DNA from: Lachnospiraceae bacterium
Lineage (GTDB): Bacteria > Bacillota > Clostridia > Lachnospirales > Lachnospiraceae
Length of the DNA: 64,000 nucleotides
Assembly (NCBI GenBank): GCA_017441295.1
Contig: JAFRYA010000026.1
Span: forward strand, 79,453 to 143,452
Direction: 5' to 3'
Shown here: positions 8,759-17,194 of the stretch, piece after piece
How positions within the stretch are numbered: position 1 is the stretch's first letter
Layout: each line of letters begins with the position of its first letter
Notes under the pieces: generated by a model
Databases searched by the model: none
The model's input: only the letters and a program-made list of their open reading frames with translations
Told to the model about the DNA's origin: nothing
Program-made: the position numbers and the translations under genes

Positions 8759-9913
8759 ATGATAACAACTTATGATGTTTTTGTACCACCTACAATGGGC
8801 TATGGTGCATCAAAGCGTATCGGCATTGACCTGGCCAAGGGCGGACATAAGAAAGCATTTATGGTTTATGACAAAGGCATGTGGGATTTCGGCATCGCAC
8901 AGCCTATCATAGAGAATCTTAAAGCTGCCGGCATGGAAGTAGTAACATTTGACAAAGTTCTCCCTGATCCACCTGATGAGATGGTAGAAGAGGCAGCAGA
9001 ACTCGCCCGCAGCTCAGGATGCGACTGCATCGTTGGACTTGGAGGAGGCTCCTCCATGGATACTGCCAAGGGCGTTAACGTTCTGATGAAGAACCCGCCT
9101 CCTATCAGACAGTACTTTGGCGTTAGATACGATCTTCAGCCGGGTGTTCCGCTGATCTTCATTCCTACCACAGCAGGTACAGGCTCAGAGACAACTAACA
9201 TGTGCGTTATTTCCTGCGTGTCACAGGGCAATAAAGCCAGCGTTGTTTCCGCAGCTACTATCGGCACACACTGCTATCTTGACCCTGCACTGACTCTCGG
9301 TCTTCCAAAGGGCCTGACATCAGCCACCGGTCTGGATGCACTGGCACATTGCGTTGAATCTCTTACAGGAGGTCAGCAGAATCCTCTGTCAGACGCTATC
9401 GGCAGCGAAGCCATCAGGCTCATCCACAAATATCTTCCGATAGCTGTAGCTGACGGCAAGAACAAAGAAGCCAGAGAGAACCTCATGTATGCTTCATATT
9501 TTGCAGGCATGACTTTCACCAACGCTCTGGTTCATGCAGGGCATGCTCTGGCTCATACAATGGGCGCGCATTTCCATACACCGCACGGTATCGCATGCGC
9601 GATCATGCTTCCGGGTGTTACCGAGTGGACAGCTCTGAACGAGTCCAAGAAGGTCCGCAAGGTCTGCGAGTGCATGGGCGTTACCATTCCGGAGGATGCG
9701 GACTATAAAGAAGTCGGACGTATTGCAAAGGAAACTCTTCGCGGCTTTGCTAAATCCGTTGGCAACCCAAGTCCTAAGGATCTGGGAATCTCTCTTGAGG
9801 ACTTCCTGTCCATTATCCCTGCAGCAATGAATGACACTGGACTGGCACTTTGCCCGTATAGAATGACAGCTGCCGATGTAAAAGAAATTTTCATCGATGC
9901 TTATGATGCTTAA
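8759..9913 (+). CDS. Iron-containing alcohol dehydrogenase
   Basis: A 384-residue group-III dehydrogenase. The NAD(P)-binding GLGGGSSMDTAKG motif lies near residue 100, the PTTAGTGSE loop near residue 140, and the metal ligands are in LDALAHCVE and in the HAGHALAHTMGAHFHTPHG histidine cluster. It interconverts alcohols and aldehydes in the cytosol. It is the first gene of an operon with a tungsten-type aldehyde oxidoreductase, which suggests a route from alcohol through aldehyde to acid or the reverse. Expression is probably controlled by the operator at 8709-8732. Confidence 0.93.
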   Translation: MITTYDVFVPPTMGYGASKRIGIDLAKGGHKKAFMVYDKGMWDFGIAQPIIENLKAAGMEVVTFDKVLPDPPDEMVEEAAELARSSGCDCIVGLGGGSSMDTAKGVNVLMKNPPPIRQYFGVRYDLQPGVPLIFIPTTAGTGSETTNMCVISCVSQGNKASVVSAATIGTHCYLDPALTLGLPKGLTSATGLDALAHCVESLTGGQQNPLSDAIGSEAIRLIHKYLPIAVADGKNKEARENLMYASYFAGMTFTNALVHAGHALAHTMGAHFHTPHGIACAIMLPGVTEWTALNESKKVRKVCECMGVTIPEDADYKEVGRIAKETLRGFAKSVGNPSPKDLGISLEDFLSIIPAAMNDTGLALCPYRMTAADVKEIFIDAYDA

Positions 9914-9928
9914 GAAGGAGGTTAGATT

Positions 9929-11656
9929 ATGTGGTCAGAATTATTTATTAATATCGCTGATTCTCAGATAGAGAAAAGACCTATACCTGAAGCATTTAAA
10001 GAGTTTGGCGGCAGGTCATATGTAACAAATTATCTTATGGCACTTGTTATGGGCGGCAAGATGGATCCTAAGTGTGACCCGATGGGACCTCAGAATCCTC
10101 TGATCTTCTGTAACGGTATATTCTCCGGCACTGCGTTCTCAACAGATCACAGACTGTCAGTAGGCGGCAAGAGCCCTCTGACCGGTACTATCAAAGAGGC
10201 CAGCGCAGGCGGAACAGTTGCTAAGTACATGGCAGATCACGGCCTCAGGTCAGTGACTGTACACGGACTGCCAACTGACGGCAAGTTAAAATACATTCAT
10301 ATTCTTCCTGACGGCAGCGCTGTTCTGGAAGATGCTGAAGAATACAGACTGATGGGCAACTACGCATTTGGCGATGCTATGCGCGCTAAATACGGCAAGA
10401 ACGTTGCTATAGCCAGCATCGGACCTGCAGGTGAGAGACTGTGCAAGGCAGCTTCCATCCAGGTTACTGAGTTCGGCGAGGGATATCCATCCAGAGCTGC
10501 AGCCCGCGGCGGCATCGGAGCTCTCATGGGTGTCAAAGGCATCAAGGCTCTCGTAATAGAGAAGGCTGAGAAAGTTTACAAAGTTGAATATGCTAACGAA
10601 GAGCTCTTCAAGCAGAGCGTGGCAGCTATCAACAAACTGATGCATGAGAAGGGCAGCCAGAGCCATTACCACAAGGTAGGCACCATTTCAATCATCGACG
10701 GTACCGCACGTAACGGTATCCTGCCGGTACATAACTTCGGCGGCAAGATGATGTACGATGCTCCTGAGAAGGTCGGCGCTGTTCCATTCATGACAAACAA
10801 CGCTCAGCGCGGCGGCTGCAACGGCAAGCCTTGCCAGCCTGGCTGCGTTGTACAGTGCTCAAATGTTTACAATGACAAAGACGGCAACTACCTGACATCA
10901 GGCTTCGAGTATGAGACAGTAGCTCTCTTCGGACCAAACTGCATGATCACTGACCTGGATCAGATCGCCCGTCTGGACCGCATGTGTGATGATATCGGTC
11001 TTGACACAATTGAAATGGGCGACGCTGCAGCAGTAGCAATGGAATCAGGCAAGATCGAGTGGGGCGACGGCAAAGCTGTTGAAGGACTTCTGAATGAAGT
11101 TAAAGAAGGCACCGAGTTCGGTCTTATCATGGGCAATGGCTGCGAGGCTGTCGGTCTGGCACTCGGCTGCGAGCACATTCCTGCAGTTAAGCACCAGTCA
11201 CTTTCAGGCTATGATCCGCGTAATACCAAGGGCACAGGTATCACATATGCCAAGAGCCCACAGGGCGCTGACCATACAGCAGCATGTACAGTAGGCTTCA
11301 CATCATTCGGCGATTATCCGCGTGATACAGCTCTGTACGTATCCAACAAGCTGCAGGTAGCCATCACATTCTCTGACTCCATGATGTGCCTGTTCGCATT
11401 CTCACAGATCTCATCCAGACTGGATCTGCTTCTGGGAATGTATGTAGGCTTATTCGGAGGAGAGATGGATATCACCAGGATTACCATTGGCCTCGGCGTT
11501 AAGGTTCTGCTGACAGAAGTTAAGTTCAACGAGTTGGCAGGATTCACGACAGAAGATGACAGACTTCCAAGATTCTTCTATGAAGAAATGCATGAAGGCA
11601 CAGGTGAAGTATTCGACATCGGTGATATCGAGCTGGATTCAGTATTTAGGTTCTAA
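9929..11656 (+). CDS. Aldehyde ferredoxin oxidoreductase family protein (tungstopterin, Fe-S)
   Basis: A 575-residue AOR-family protein that oxidises aldehydes to acids with ferredoxin as electron acceptor, or works in reverse. The amino-terminal AOR_N domain (GGRSYVTNYLM, SVGGKSPLTGTIKEASAGG) is followed by the domain-2/3 region. Cysteines at about 297, 302, 306 and 310 plus Cys 487 fit ligands of the [4Fe-4S] cluster, but the spacing C-x3-C-x3-C differs from the C-x2-C-x3-C of archaeal AOR. It is a little shorter than the 600-620 residues of the archaeal enzymes. GGAGG lies before the ATG, and the stop overlaps the start of a MoaD-like gene (TAATG). Substrate range is not evident. Confidence 0.9.
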   Translation: MWSELFINIADSQIEKRPIPEAFKEFGGRSYVTNYLMALVMGGKMDPKCDPMGPQNPLIFCNGIFSGTAFSTDHRLSVGGKSPLTGTIKEASAGGTVAKYMADHGLRSVTVHGLPTDGKLKYIHILPDGSAVLEDAEEYRLMGNYAFGDAMRAKYGKNVAIASIGPAGERLCKAASIQVTEFGEGYPSRAAARGGIGALMGVKGIKALVIEKAEKVYKVEYANEELFKQSVAAINKLMHEKGSQSHYHKVGTISIIDGTARNGILPVHNFGGKMMYDAPEKVGAVPFMTNNAQRGGCNGKPCQPGCVVQCSNVYNDKDGNYLTSGFEYETVALFGPNCMITDLDQIARLDRMCDDIGLDTIEMGDAAAVAMESGKIEWGDGKAVEGLLNEVKEGTEFGLIMGNGCEAVGLALGCEHIPAVKHQSLSGYDPRNTKGTGITYAKSPQGADHTAACTVGFTSFGDYPRDTALYVSNKLQVAITFSDSMMCLFAFSQISSRLDLLLGMYVGLFGGEMDITRITIGLGVKVLLTEVKFNELAGFTTEDDRLPRFFYEEMHEGTGEVFDIGDIELDSVFRF

Positions 11657-11856
11657 TGATCAAGATAGACGGCAAAGAATTTGAATATGTTGAAGGATTG
11701 ACCGTAAGCGGGGCATACCGCCTCGCTTGCGGCGATTCGAAACTGGAGCACATCGCCAGCCTTAACGGAACACTGGTGCTTCGTTCCCTGTGGGACGAAA
11801 CAGTTATTCCGGACGGCTCGGACATGGTCTTCATCCCGATTGCTTCAGGCGGTTGA
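11656..11856 (+). CDS. MoaD/ThiS-like sulfur carrier protein
   Basis: A 66-residue beta-grasp protein ending in the Gly-Gly tail (PIASGG) required for thiocarboxylate formation. Position directly after, and overlapping, the AOR gene is typical of MoaD paralogs that supply sulfur for the tungstopterin cofactor of AOR enzymes. No adenylating partner (MoeB/ThiF-like) is in the window, so it must use a partner encoded elsewhere. A ThiS role is less likely given this context. Confidence 0.8.
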   Translation: MIKIDGKEFEYVEGLTVSGAYRLACGDSKLEHIASLNGTLVLRSLWDETVIPDGSDMVFIPIASGG

Positions 11857-11880
11857 TAAAAAAAAGGGAGGACACCTGTT

Positions 11881-12450
11881 ATGATGAAATTTTTTCAGAA
11901 ATCAGACAAGACGACATTCCTGATCAAATTTGTCGCCTTTCTGTGGATCCTGCTTTGTAATGTTATTGTACTGCTGCTTCATGAGCCGCTGCTCAGCATT
12001 GGTGTGCCCAGCTGGACCATTTTCCTGGCGAACGTCCTGTTCTTCATAAAGGACAACAAGAACCAGAAGGAAGGCCTGCTGGAGAATGCGCTCGGAGGCA
12101 TTTTCGGACTGGTATGCGCTTATGGTCTGGTAGCATTTAAGATGCTGACAATGCCTAAAGGAATGTCGGACTTTGTTTCAACCTTTATCCCGGTTGCAAT
12201 CTTCCTGTTCCTGACTATCGCGCTCAGCTCATATGTGCCGTATGTATTCAACAATATCGCACTGTGCTTCTTCCTGGTTGCGCTCATTACTTCTTCAGTA
12301 TATGGACAGCTGCCGGGACACATCCTGGGCGTTATCATCGGCAACGTGATCGTAAACCTCGGTCTGGTACTCATTATCGGAGCAATGATCAAGAGTGCCA
12401 CCAAAAAGGCGATGGCGAAAGCCGCAGCAGCAAAGAAAACAGAAGAATAA
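11881..12450 (+). CDS. Small polytopic membrane protein of unknown function
   Basis: A 189-residue protein with about five hydrophobic segments (around residues 13-33, 38-56, 68-88, 96-118 and 124-168) and a lysine/alanine-rich cytosolic tail. It follows the MoaD-like gene by 24 bases with a GGGAGG ribosome site and precedes a terminator, so it belongs to the dehydrogenase operon. It may move the operon's substrate or product, but no transporter family motif is recognisable. A DUF1097-like relationship is possible but not established. Confidence 0.7.
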   Translation: MMKFFQKSDKTTFLIKFVAFLWILLCNVIVLLLHEPLLSIGVPSWTIFLANVLFFIKDNKNQKEGLLENALGGIFGLVCAYGLVAFKMLTMPKGMSDFVSTFIPVAIFLFLTIALSSYVPYVFNNIALCFFLVALITSSVYGQLPGHILGVIIGNVIVNLGLVLIIGAMIKSATKKAMAKAAAAKKTEE

Positions 12451-12473
12451 AATCCTTACTTATATTGTAGAAG

Positions 12474-12505
12474 GGTCCCGGCCATGTGCCGGGATCTTTT
12501 CTTTA
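12474..12505 (+). terminator. Intrinsic terminator of the dehydrogenase operon
   Basis: The stem TCCCGGC / GCCGGGA (12476-12482 and 12488-12494), extended by two further pairs, is followed by TTTTCTTT. Confidence 0.85.
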
Positions 12506-12513
12506 TATGCCGC

Positions 12514-12620
12514 GCCACGAAATGACGTTTCTGGGTGCATAATCGCCGTAAAAACACCCACAATCGTAATTTTTGTGGCTAAAAATGACTTAAAAACACC
12601 CAGAAACGTAAATCTGTGGC
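12514..12620. repeat. Intergenic array A: three 24-25-bp units, about 41-bp spacing
   Basis: Units lie at 12514-12537 (inverted), 12555-12579 and 12597-12620. In the common orientation each begins CACCCA and ends GTGGC, with CGT near the middle. Starts are 41 and 42 bp apart, and the two 17-bp intervals between units are largely unrelated apart from a terminal A-run. The rest of the 242-bp gap (12451-12691) holds the terminator and the AT-rich leader of the zinc-ribbon gene. This gap has no ORF that looks real. Confidence 0.75.
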
Positions 12621-12691
12621 AACAGACATTGCAAAACAATGTAAACAGAAATATAATAATTCCTTGAATACAAGTTTGAAGGAGAATAGAT

Positions 12692-13159
12692 ATGTACTGT
12701 ACAAATTGCGGAAAAGAATTAAAAGAAGGTATGAAGTTCTGTACTGAATGCGGCGCTCCTGCACCTGAATCAGCAGCTCCTGCTGCGCAGGCACCGACAT
12801 TTGTTGCACCGCCATACACAGGCCCGACAGATCCTGCAGGCCTGAATGCAGAACTGGCACAGGCTAACGCAGCTTATGCAGCAGCCAAGTCCATGTTCAG
12901 AACAGGACTTATCCTGACAATAATTGCCGGAGTGTTGCTGACATTGACTGGCGTTCTTTCAGGAATTATTGAAGCAAATGCTTGGGAGTACGCGATCCGA
13001 GGAACCACAACCGGTATGATCATTCTGCTGATAGGTGTTTTGGTAGTTGGTCTGGCACTGCTCGTACCGGGACTTATCAACCTGATCAAAGGCATTATAC
13101 GCAGAAATATCGCTACACGTAAGATCAATCAGATCAAAGCTCAGATGAATCTAAGATAA
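12692..13159 (+). CDS. Zinc-ribbon membrane protein
   Basis: A 155-residue protein starting with a zinc ribbon (C-T-N-C at residues 3-6 and C-T-E-C at 17-20), then an Ala/Pro-rich linker, two hydrophobic helices (near residues 70-92 and 108-132) and a basic tail. Such zinc-ribbon/TM proteins are common in Clostridia and of unknown function. An AAGGAG site precedes the ATG. The last 26 bases overlap the 3' end of the convergent dtd gene. Confidence 0.8.
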   Translation: MYCTNCGKELKEGMKFCTECGAPAPESAAPAAQAPTFVAPPYTGPTDPAGLNAELAQANAAYAAAKSMFRTGLILTIIAGVLLTLTGVLSGIIEANAWEYAIRGTTTGMIILLIGVLVVGLALLVPGLINLIKGIIRRNIATRKINQIKAQMNLR

Positions 13160-13586
13160 TCGTAAACGGACCGTCATTTGTGAGAGACACTTTCATGTCT
13201 GCTCCGAAAATACCGGACTCGATACGCATTCCCGGCCTGCCCTCGCGGCAGGCTTTTTTTATGTATTCATAGAGTTCATTGGCGCGGGCAGGATCGCCGG
13301 CGCGGGAAAAGCCGGGACGGTAACCCTTCTTACAATCGGCATAAAGAGTAAACTGCGATACGAGAAGAAGACTGCCGCCTACGTCGTCCAGCGACAGATT
13401 CGTCTTGCCGTTTTCATCCTCGAAGATGCGCAGGCCCAGCATCTTTTTAACCAGTTTGTCCGCTGTCTGCTCAGTGTCCCCTTCGCATACGCCGATCAGG
13501 ACCAGGAATCCCTTGTCTATCTGTCCGACAATCTCATTATCTACTTTTACGTCAGCCGCGCTGACACGCTGAATTAAGAATCTCAT
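13134..13586 (-). CDS. dtd: D-aminoacyl-tRNA deacylase
   Basis: A 150-residue Dtd protein, full family length, which removes D-amino acids and glycine mischarged on tRNA. The hallmark motifs are present: [11 protein letters not shown] at the start, [13 protein letters not shown] in the centre and the [14 protein letters not shown] motif at the end. It has no ribosome site. Instead a TTGCTA / 17 bp / TATACT promoter ends six bases before the ATG, so its mRNA may be leaderless. The carboxyl end overlaps the convergent zinc-ribbon gene by 26 bp. Confidence 0.95.
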   Translation of the reverse strand: MRFLIQRVSAADVKVDNEIVGQIDKGFLVLIGVCEGDTEQTADKLVKKMLGLRIFEDENGKTNLSLDDVGGSLLLVSQFTLYADCKKGYRPGFSRAGDPARANELYEYIKKACREGRPGMRIESGIFGADMKVSLTNDGPFTIILDSSEL

Positions 13587-13592
13587 GCTGAA

Positions 13593-13621
13593 AGTATAGA
13601 ATGACCAAAAGGAAATAGCAA
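13593..13621 (-). promoter_or_regulatory. dtd promoter giving a probable leaderless transcript
   Basis: On the minus strand TTGCTA (13621-13616) and TATACT (13598-13593) are 17 bp apart, and the dtd ATG (13586-13584) begins six bases after the -10 box, at the expected start point. No Shine-Dalgarno sequence is present. Confidence 0.6.
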
Positions 13622-13636
13622 GGCAGGGGGAGGATG

Positions 13637-13645
13637 TGGTATAAT
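13637..13645 (+). promoter_or_regulatory. Extended -10 promoter of the lipoprotein gene (probable leaderless transcript)
   Basis: TGGTATAAT is an extended -10 element, and the lipoprotein ATG (13652) begins six bases after it, exactly where transcription should start. A purine-rich GGGGGAGG at 13626-13633 is too far (18 bases) to serve this ATG. No -35 is evident, which is usual for extended -10 promoters. Confidence 0.5.
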
Positions 13646-13651
13646 AAAATT

Positions 13652-14530
13652 ATGAAAAAGTTATTAGCTTTAATAATTATATTTGTCTTTGCGCTTATGC
13701 TGGCGGGCTGTGAGGAGAAAGAACCCGAGCCGGAAACGACCCGTGAAATAGCGGAGGCAGAGAAATATGTTGATTATATCCGCTTTGAGCAGACTGATGC
13801 AGATGGTCAGCTTTATATTTACGCATACTATTCTGCAGATCATTGCGTGATCTACCTGACTGAGCCTGACGGCGGGCAGAGGCTGTATTATACGGACAGC
13901 CAGGTACTCTATGACCTGAAGGATTATATTACAGAAGAGGACCTGGGCAATTGGTATACTATAGGGCCGGGTACGCCTGAACTTGATAAAGAAGTGCAGG
14001 TCAGGGTGGAGTACCGGATATTTGGCAAGGTACATGATTTCGGCACCGATCACATGCCGGACCCGGATTATTTCGAAAAAATTGATCATGTCCGCAGCAT
14101 GCTGTTTGCAGTAATGACTGAAGAAGCTGAGATACAGCCTTTCACTGTGGAGATAAAGGGCAAGGAGTACCATACAATCCGCGGCACAGGCAATATCGTG
14201 GGCGTTGGAGCAATTATTGATTTCGGCGATGATAAATGGTGGCAGGTGGAGAACTTCGTAGGTCATTATGAGCTGACTGATGAGGACAGTGGGTATGACC
14301 ATGCATCTCTTGACATACTGGAAGACGGCACCTTCCATATTATCGTGGATGACACGGATATTGAATGTACAGTGAGTGAAACGAGAGGCTATATGGTCTG
14401 GGCAGAAGCCGGCGGCGTCTATTTCACATTTGAGGATGCAGAAGAGAACCTGCTGCGTGTCCAGATGGCAGGAGAACCATACCCGGGAACTTTCCCCGGA
14501 TTTGACTTGATATTAGAACGCATAAATTGA
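13652..14530 (+). CDS. Lipoprotein of unknown function
   Basis: A 292-residue exported lipoprotein. The signal peptide MKKLLALIIIFVFALMLAGC places the lipobox L-A-G-C with the anchoring cysteine at residue 20, followed by an acidic, Pro/Glu-rich linker. The rest is acidic and rich in aromatic residues, with no recognised domain. An in-frame ATG at 13634 lies only directly behind a purine run and would spoil the signal peptide, so 13652 is chosen. It precedes bioY by 12 bases and may be co-transcribed with it. Confidence 0.8.
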   Translation: MKKLLALIIIFVFALMLAGCEEKEPEPETTREIAEAEKYVDYIRFEQTDADGQLYIYAYYSADHCVIYLTEPDGGQRLYYTDSQVLYDLKDYITEEDLGNWYTIGPGTPELDKEVQVRVEYRIFGKVHDFGTDHMPDPDYFEKIDHVRSMLFAVMTEEAEIQPFTVEIKGKEYHTIRGTGNIVGVGAIIDFGDDKWWQVENFVGHYELTDEDSGYDHASLDILEDGTFHIIVDDTDIECTVSETRGYMVWAEAGGVYFTFEDAEENLLRVQMAGEPYPGTFPGFDLILERIN

Positions 14531-14542
14531 GAGAGGGAAAAA

Positions 14543-15076
14543 ATGACAATTAAAAGAATGATCTATGCAGCGCTGATGACAGTGCTCATCTGCGTATGCT
14601 CCTGGCTCACAATTCCGTTCGCGGTACCGTTTACGATGCAGACATTTGCGGTGTTCTGCGCAGTGCTCCTTATTGGGGGCAAATACGGCCTTTTATCGAT
14701 AGGGCTTTATATTATCCTTGGAGCGGCCGGAGTACCCGTATTTTCGGGATTTCAGGGCGGAATAGGGCATATTCTGGGGCCTACAGGCGGATACATCGTG
14801 GGATTCCTGTTCATGGGCCTTGTTTACCTGCTCATGGAGCCGCTGATCAGGAACAGATTCTGGATGAAACTTATTGTGCTGACGATAGGGCTTTTGCTCT
14901 GCTACCTGGTCGGCACGCTGTGGTTTTCGGTAGTCATGTCCGGACGCGGCAATGATTATAATTTATGGACCATTGTTACGATATGTGTACTGCCGTATAT
15001 TATTCCTGATATGGCCAAGATGATGCTGGCAATATTCATCTGCGGCCGTGTCAGAAAGCTGATCAAGATAGATTGA
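14543..15076 (+). CDS. bioY: Biotin transporter substrate-binding component BioY
   Basis: A 177-residue membrane protein with about six helices. It carries the BioY features FAVPFTMQTFAVF, the GAAGVPVFSGFQGG loop and HILGPTGGYIVGF. BioY is the S component of energy-coupling factor transporters and binds biotin; the shared EcfA/EcfT modules are not in the window. The ribosome site is GAGAGGG. It lies in a tightly spaced run with the lipoprotein, an aldo/keto reductase and a thioesterase. Confidence 0.92.
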   Translation: MTIKRMIYAALMTVLICVCSWLTIPFAVPFTMQTFAVFCAVLLIGGKYGLLSIGLYIILGAAGVPVFSGFQGGIGHILGPTGGYIVGFLFMGLVYLLMEPLIRNRFWMKLIVLTIGLLLCYLVGTLWFSVVMSGRGNDYNLWTIVTICVLPYIIPDMAKMMLAIFICGRVRKLIKID

Positions 15077-15084
15077 GGTAAAAA

Positions 15085-16206
15085 ATGAAAAAACTGGGAT
15101 TTGGCCTGATGAGGCTGCCGCTGCTGGACGGCGCAGACGCAAAATCCATTGATATAGAAACAGCCAAGCAGATGGTTGACATGTTCCTGGACAGGGGCTT
15201 CACGTATTTTGATACTGCATGGATGTATCATAATTTTATGAGCGAGCCGGCGGTAAAGGAACTGCTGATCAGCCGTCATCCGAGGGAGAGCTTCACGCTT
15301 GCAACCAAGCTGCATGCGGATTTCTTTGACAGCAAAGAAGAAATCGAGGAAATATTCAATTCCCAGCTGGAAAAGACCGGAGCGGGCTATTTCGATTATT
15401 ATCTGCTGCACGATTCCAATAATGTTTATTATGAAAAATATAAAGAGTATGGCTGCTTTGAGTGGCTTAAGGCTAAGAAAGAGGCAGGTCTGATAAAGCA
15501 TGCGGGCTTTTCGTTTCATGATACGCCTGACGTGCTGGACAGGATACTGACGGAGCACCCTGAAATGGAATTCGTCCAGCTTCAGATCAACTATCTGGAC
15601 TGGGAGAGCCAGGGCGTGCAGTCGCGCAGATGCTACGAAGTGGCCAGAGCTCACGACAAGCCGGTGATCATCATGGAACCTGTCAAAGGAGGACTCCTGG
15701 CCATGCCTCCTGATGAGGCCGCCAGGCTTATGAAGGAAAAGCATCCTGACTGGTCCAGTGCTGAATGGGCGCTGAAATTCGCCGCCGGTCTGGACGGAGT
15801 CATGGTGGTGCTTTCAGGCATGAGCAGCCTGGAGCAGGTGGACGATAATACATCATTCATGTCAGACGCTGAACCGCTGAATGAAGAAGAGAAAGAGATA
15901 CTCTTCAGCGTTGTAGACATCATAAACAAAGACGTCGCGATTCTATGCACCGGATGCAGCTATTGTACAGACGGCTGCGCTGCGCAGATCCCGATCCCGA
16001 GCTATTTCGCGTTGTATAATGCGGATCACAAACCGGGAGCTGGCGGAAAATCCTCAATGCAGAGGTATTATTACAAAACAATTTCCACGGACAAACCCGC
16101 GGCCAGTGCATGCGTGGAATGCGGTCAGTGTGAGCTGATTTGCCCGCAGCACCTGCCGGTGATCAAATACTTGAAAGAAGTAGCAGAATACTTTGAGGAG
16201 AAATGA
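15085..16206 (+). CDS. Aldo/keto reductase with C-terminal [4Fe-4S] domain
   Basis: A 373-residue protein. Residues 1-270 form an aldo/keto reductase barrel (GFGLMRLP, FDTAWMYHN with the catalytic Asp and Tyr, KHAGFSFHD). The C-terminal part carries two cysteine groups, CTGCSYCTDGC and CVECGQCELICP, of the ferredoxin-like domain seen in clostridial members. It acts in the cytosol on an unknown carbonyl. It lies eight bases after bioY, and its stop overlaps the in-frame ATG at 16203 of the next gene. Confidence 0.9.
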   Translation: MKKLGFGLMRLPLLDGADAKSIDIETAKQMVDMFLDRGFTYFDTAWMYHNFMSEPAVKELLISRHPRESFTLATKLHADFFDSKEEIEEIFNSQLEKTGAGYFDYYLLHDSNNVYYEKYKEYGCFEWLKAKKEAGLIKHAGFSFHDTPDVLDRILTEHPEMEFVQLQINYLDWESQGVQSRRCYEVARAHDKPVIIMEPVKGGLLAMPPDEAARLMKEKHPDWSSAEWALKFAAGLDGVMVVLSGMSSLEQVDDNTSFMSDAEPLNEEEKEILFSVVDIINKDVAILCTGCSYCTDGCAAQIPIPSYFALYNADHKPGAGGKSSMQRYYYKTISTDKPAASACVECGQCELICPQHLPVIKYLKEVAEYFEEK

Positions 16207-16208
16207 TA

Positions 16209-16931
16209 ATGGGCGAAAAATATGTTAAAGAAATAGAAATAGTTCCAAGCAGAGCGGACGCGTCAGGCAAGATGGGCTTCGCAGACTGCTTCGATATGTT
16301 CATGGACATGGCATCCGAGCATGCCGGCAGCCTGGGCGTGGGCCTGAATGACCTGGGCAGAATGGGACAGTTCTGGCTGACCGTCAAGAGCAAGGTGATA
16401 TTCAAGAGAAGGCCAATGATCTCAGAGAAGGTCACCATCTCCACATGGCCGGAGTCAAACAACGGAGGCAAGGTCTACAGATGCTATGAGATTGCCAGAG
16501 GCTCTGAAACACTGGCACTGGGCAAGACAGAGTGGGCAGTGTTTGACCTGAACACAGGCCGCCCGGTAGTGGTCGACGATCTGTATCCGCAGGAATATAA
16601 CGTAATAGATGACAGGACTGTGGGAATGACATTTAACCGCATCACAGGAGAATTCCCTGAGGAAGCCTTTGCCACATACAAGGTCAACGCAAACGACATT
16701 GACCTGGGACAGCACATGAACAACGTGGCATACATCCGCGCGCTCCAGAGCCTATACACAGTAGATGAATGGAAGAGGATCAGTCCGCTGGAGATTGAGA
16801 TCCAGTACAGAAAGCCATGTTTCGAGGGCGAAACGATTGAATTCAGAAAGAAGATCGAAGGCGACAGCCTGATAGTACAGGGCAGAGTCGGAGATAAGGT
16901 CGTGGCGCTGTATAAGCTGGTAATCTGCTAA
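16209..16931 (+). CDS. Acyl-ACP thioesterase
   Basis: A 240-residue double-hotdog thioesterase of the FatA/bacterial acyl-ACP family, which releases fatty acids from acyl carrier protein. The N-terminal hotdog includes DCFDMFMDMASEHAG, and the C-terminal hotdog includes the VNANDIDLGQHMNNVAYIR motif with the catalytic Asn/His. The second ATG (16209) is chosen because GAGGAG at 16195-16200 is 8 bases away, against 2 for the ATG at 16203. It ends just before intergenic array B. Confidence 0.88.
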   Translation: MGEKYVKEIEIVPSRADASGKMGFADCFDMFMDMASEHAGSLGVGLNDLGRMGQFWLTVKSKVIFKRRPMISEKVTISTWPESNNGGKVYRCYEIARGSETLALGKTEWAVFDLNTGRPVVVDDLYPQEYNVIDDRTVGMTFNRITGEFPEEAFATYKVNANDIDLGQHMNNVAYIRALQSLYTVDEWKRISPLEIEIQYRKPCFEGETIEFRKKIEGDSLIVQGRVGDKVVALYKLVIC

Positions 16932-16947
16932 GCTGTAGTTAAAATAC

Positions 16948-17137
16948 TTGACACAGATTTAAGGCTGTGAGTGTTTTATGGAAGATTATTGACACGGATT
17001 TAAGGCTGTGAGTGTTATTTGAGTAAAAAAACACACATAGCCTTATTTTTGTGTCAAGGCTAATTGAAAAACACACACAGCCTTATTTTTGTGTCATGGC
17101 TAATTGAAAAACACGCATAGCCTTAAATACGTGTCCT
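16948..17137. repeat. Intergenic array B: five ~30-bp units at 40-bp spacing
   Basis: Five copies of a unit with ends GACAC and GTGTT and a core TTAAGGCTGTG lie at 16948-16977 and 16989-17018 (forward) and at 17028-17057, 17068-17097 and 17108-17137 (inverted). Starts are 41, 39, 40 and 40 bp apart. The ends of each unit are partly complementary. The two intervals between the last three units are alike, the others differ. The array fills the gap between the convergent thioesterase and buk genes. Confidence 0.85.
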
Positions 17138-17147
17138 GCCGTTGAAC

Positions 17148-17180
17148 AAAAAAAGACTGCCGCTCTAAAAAACGGCAGTC
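17148..17180 (-). terminator. Intrinsic terminator of the pduL-buk operon
   Basis: Stem GACTGCCG / CGGCAGTC (17155-17162 and 17173-17180) with a 10-base loop; on the minus strand it is followed by seven T. It lies about 15 bases beyond the buk stop codon and abuts array B. Confidence 0.9.
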
Positions 17181-17194
17181 TCAAAATAGTTAAT

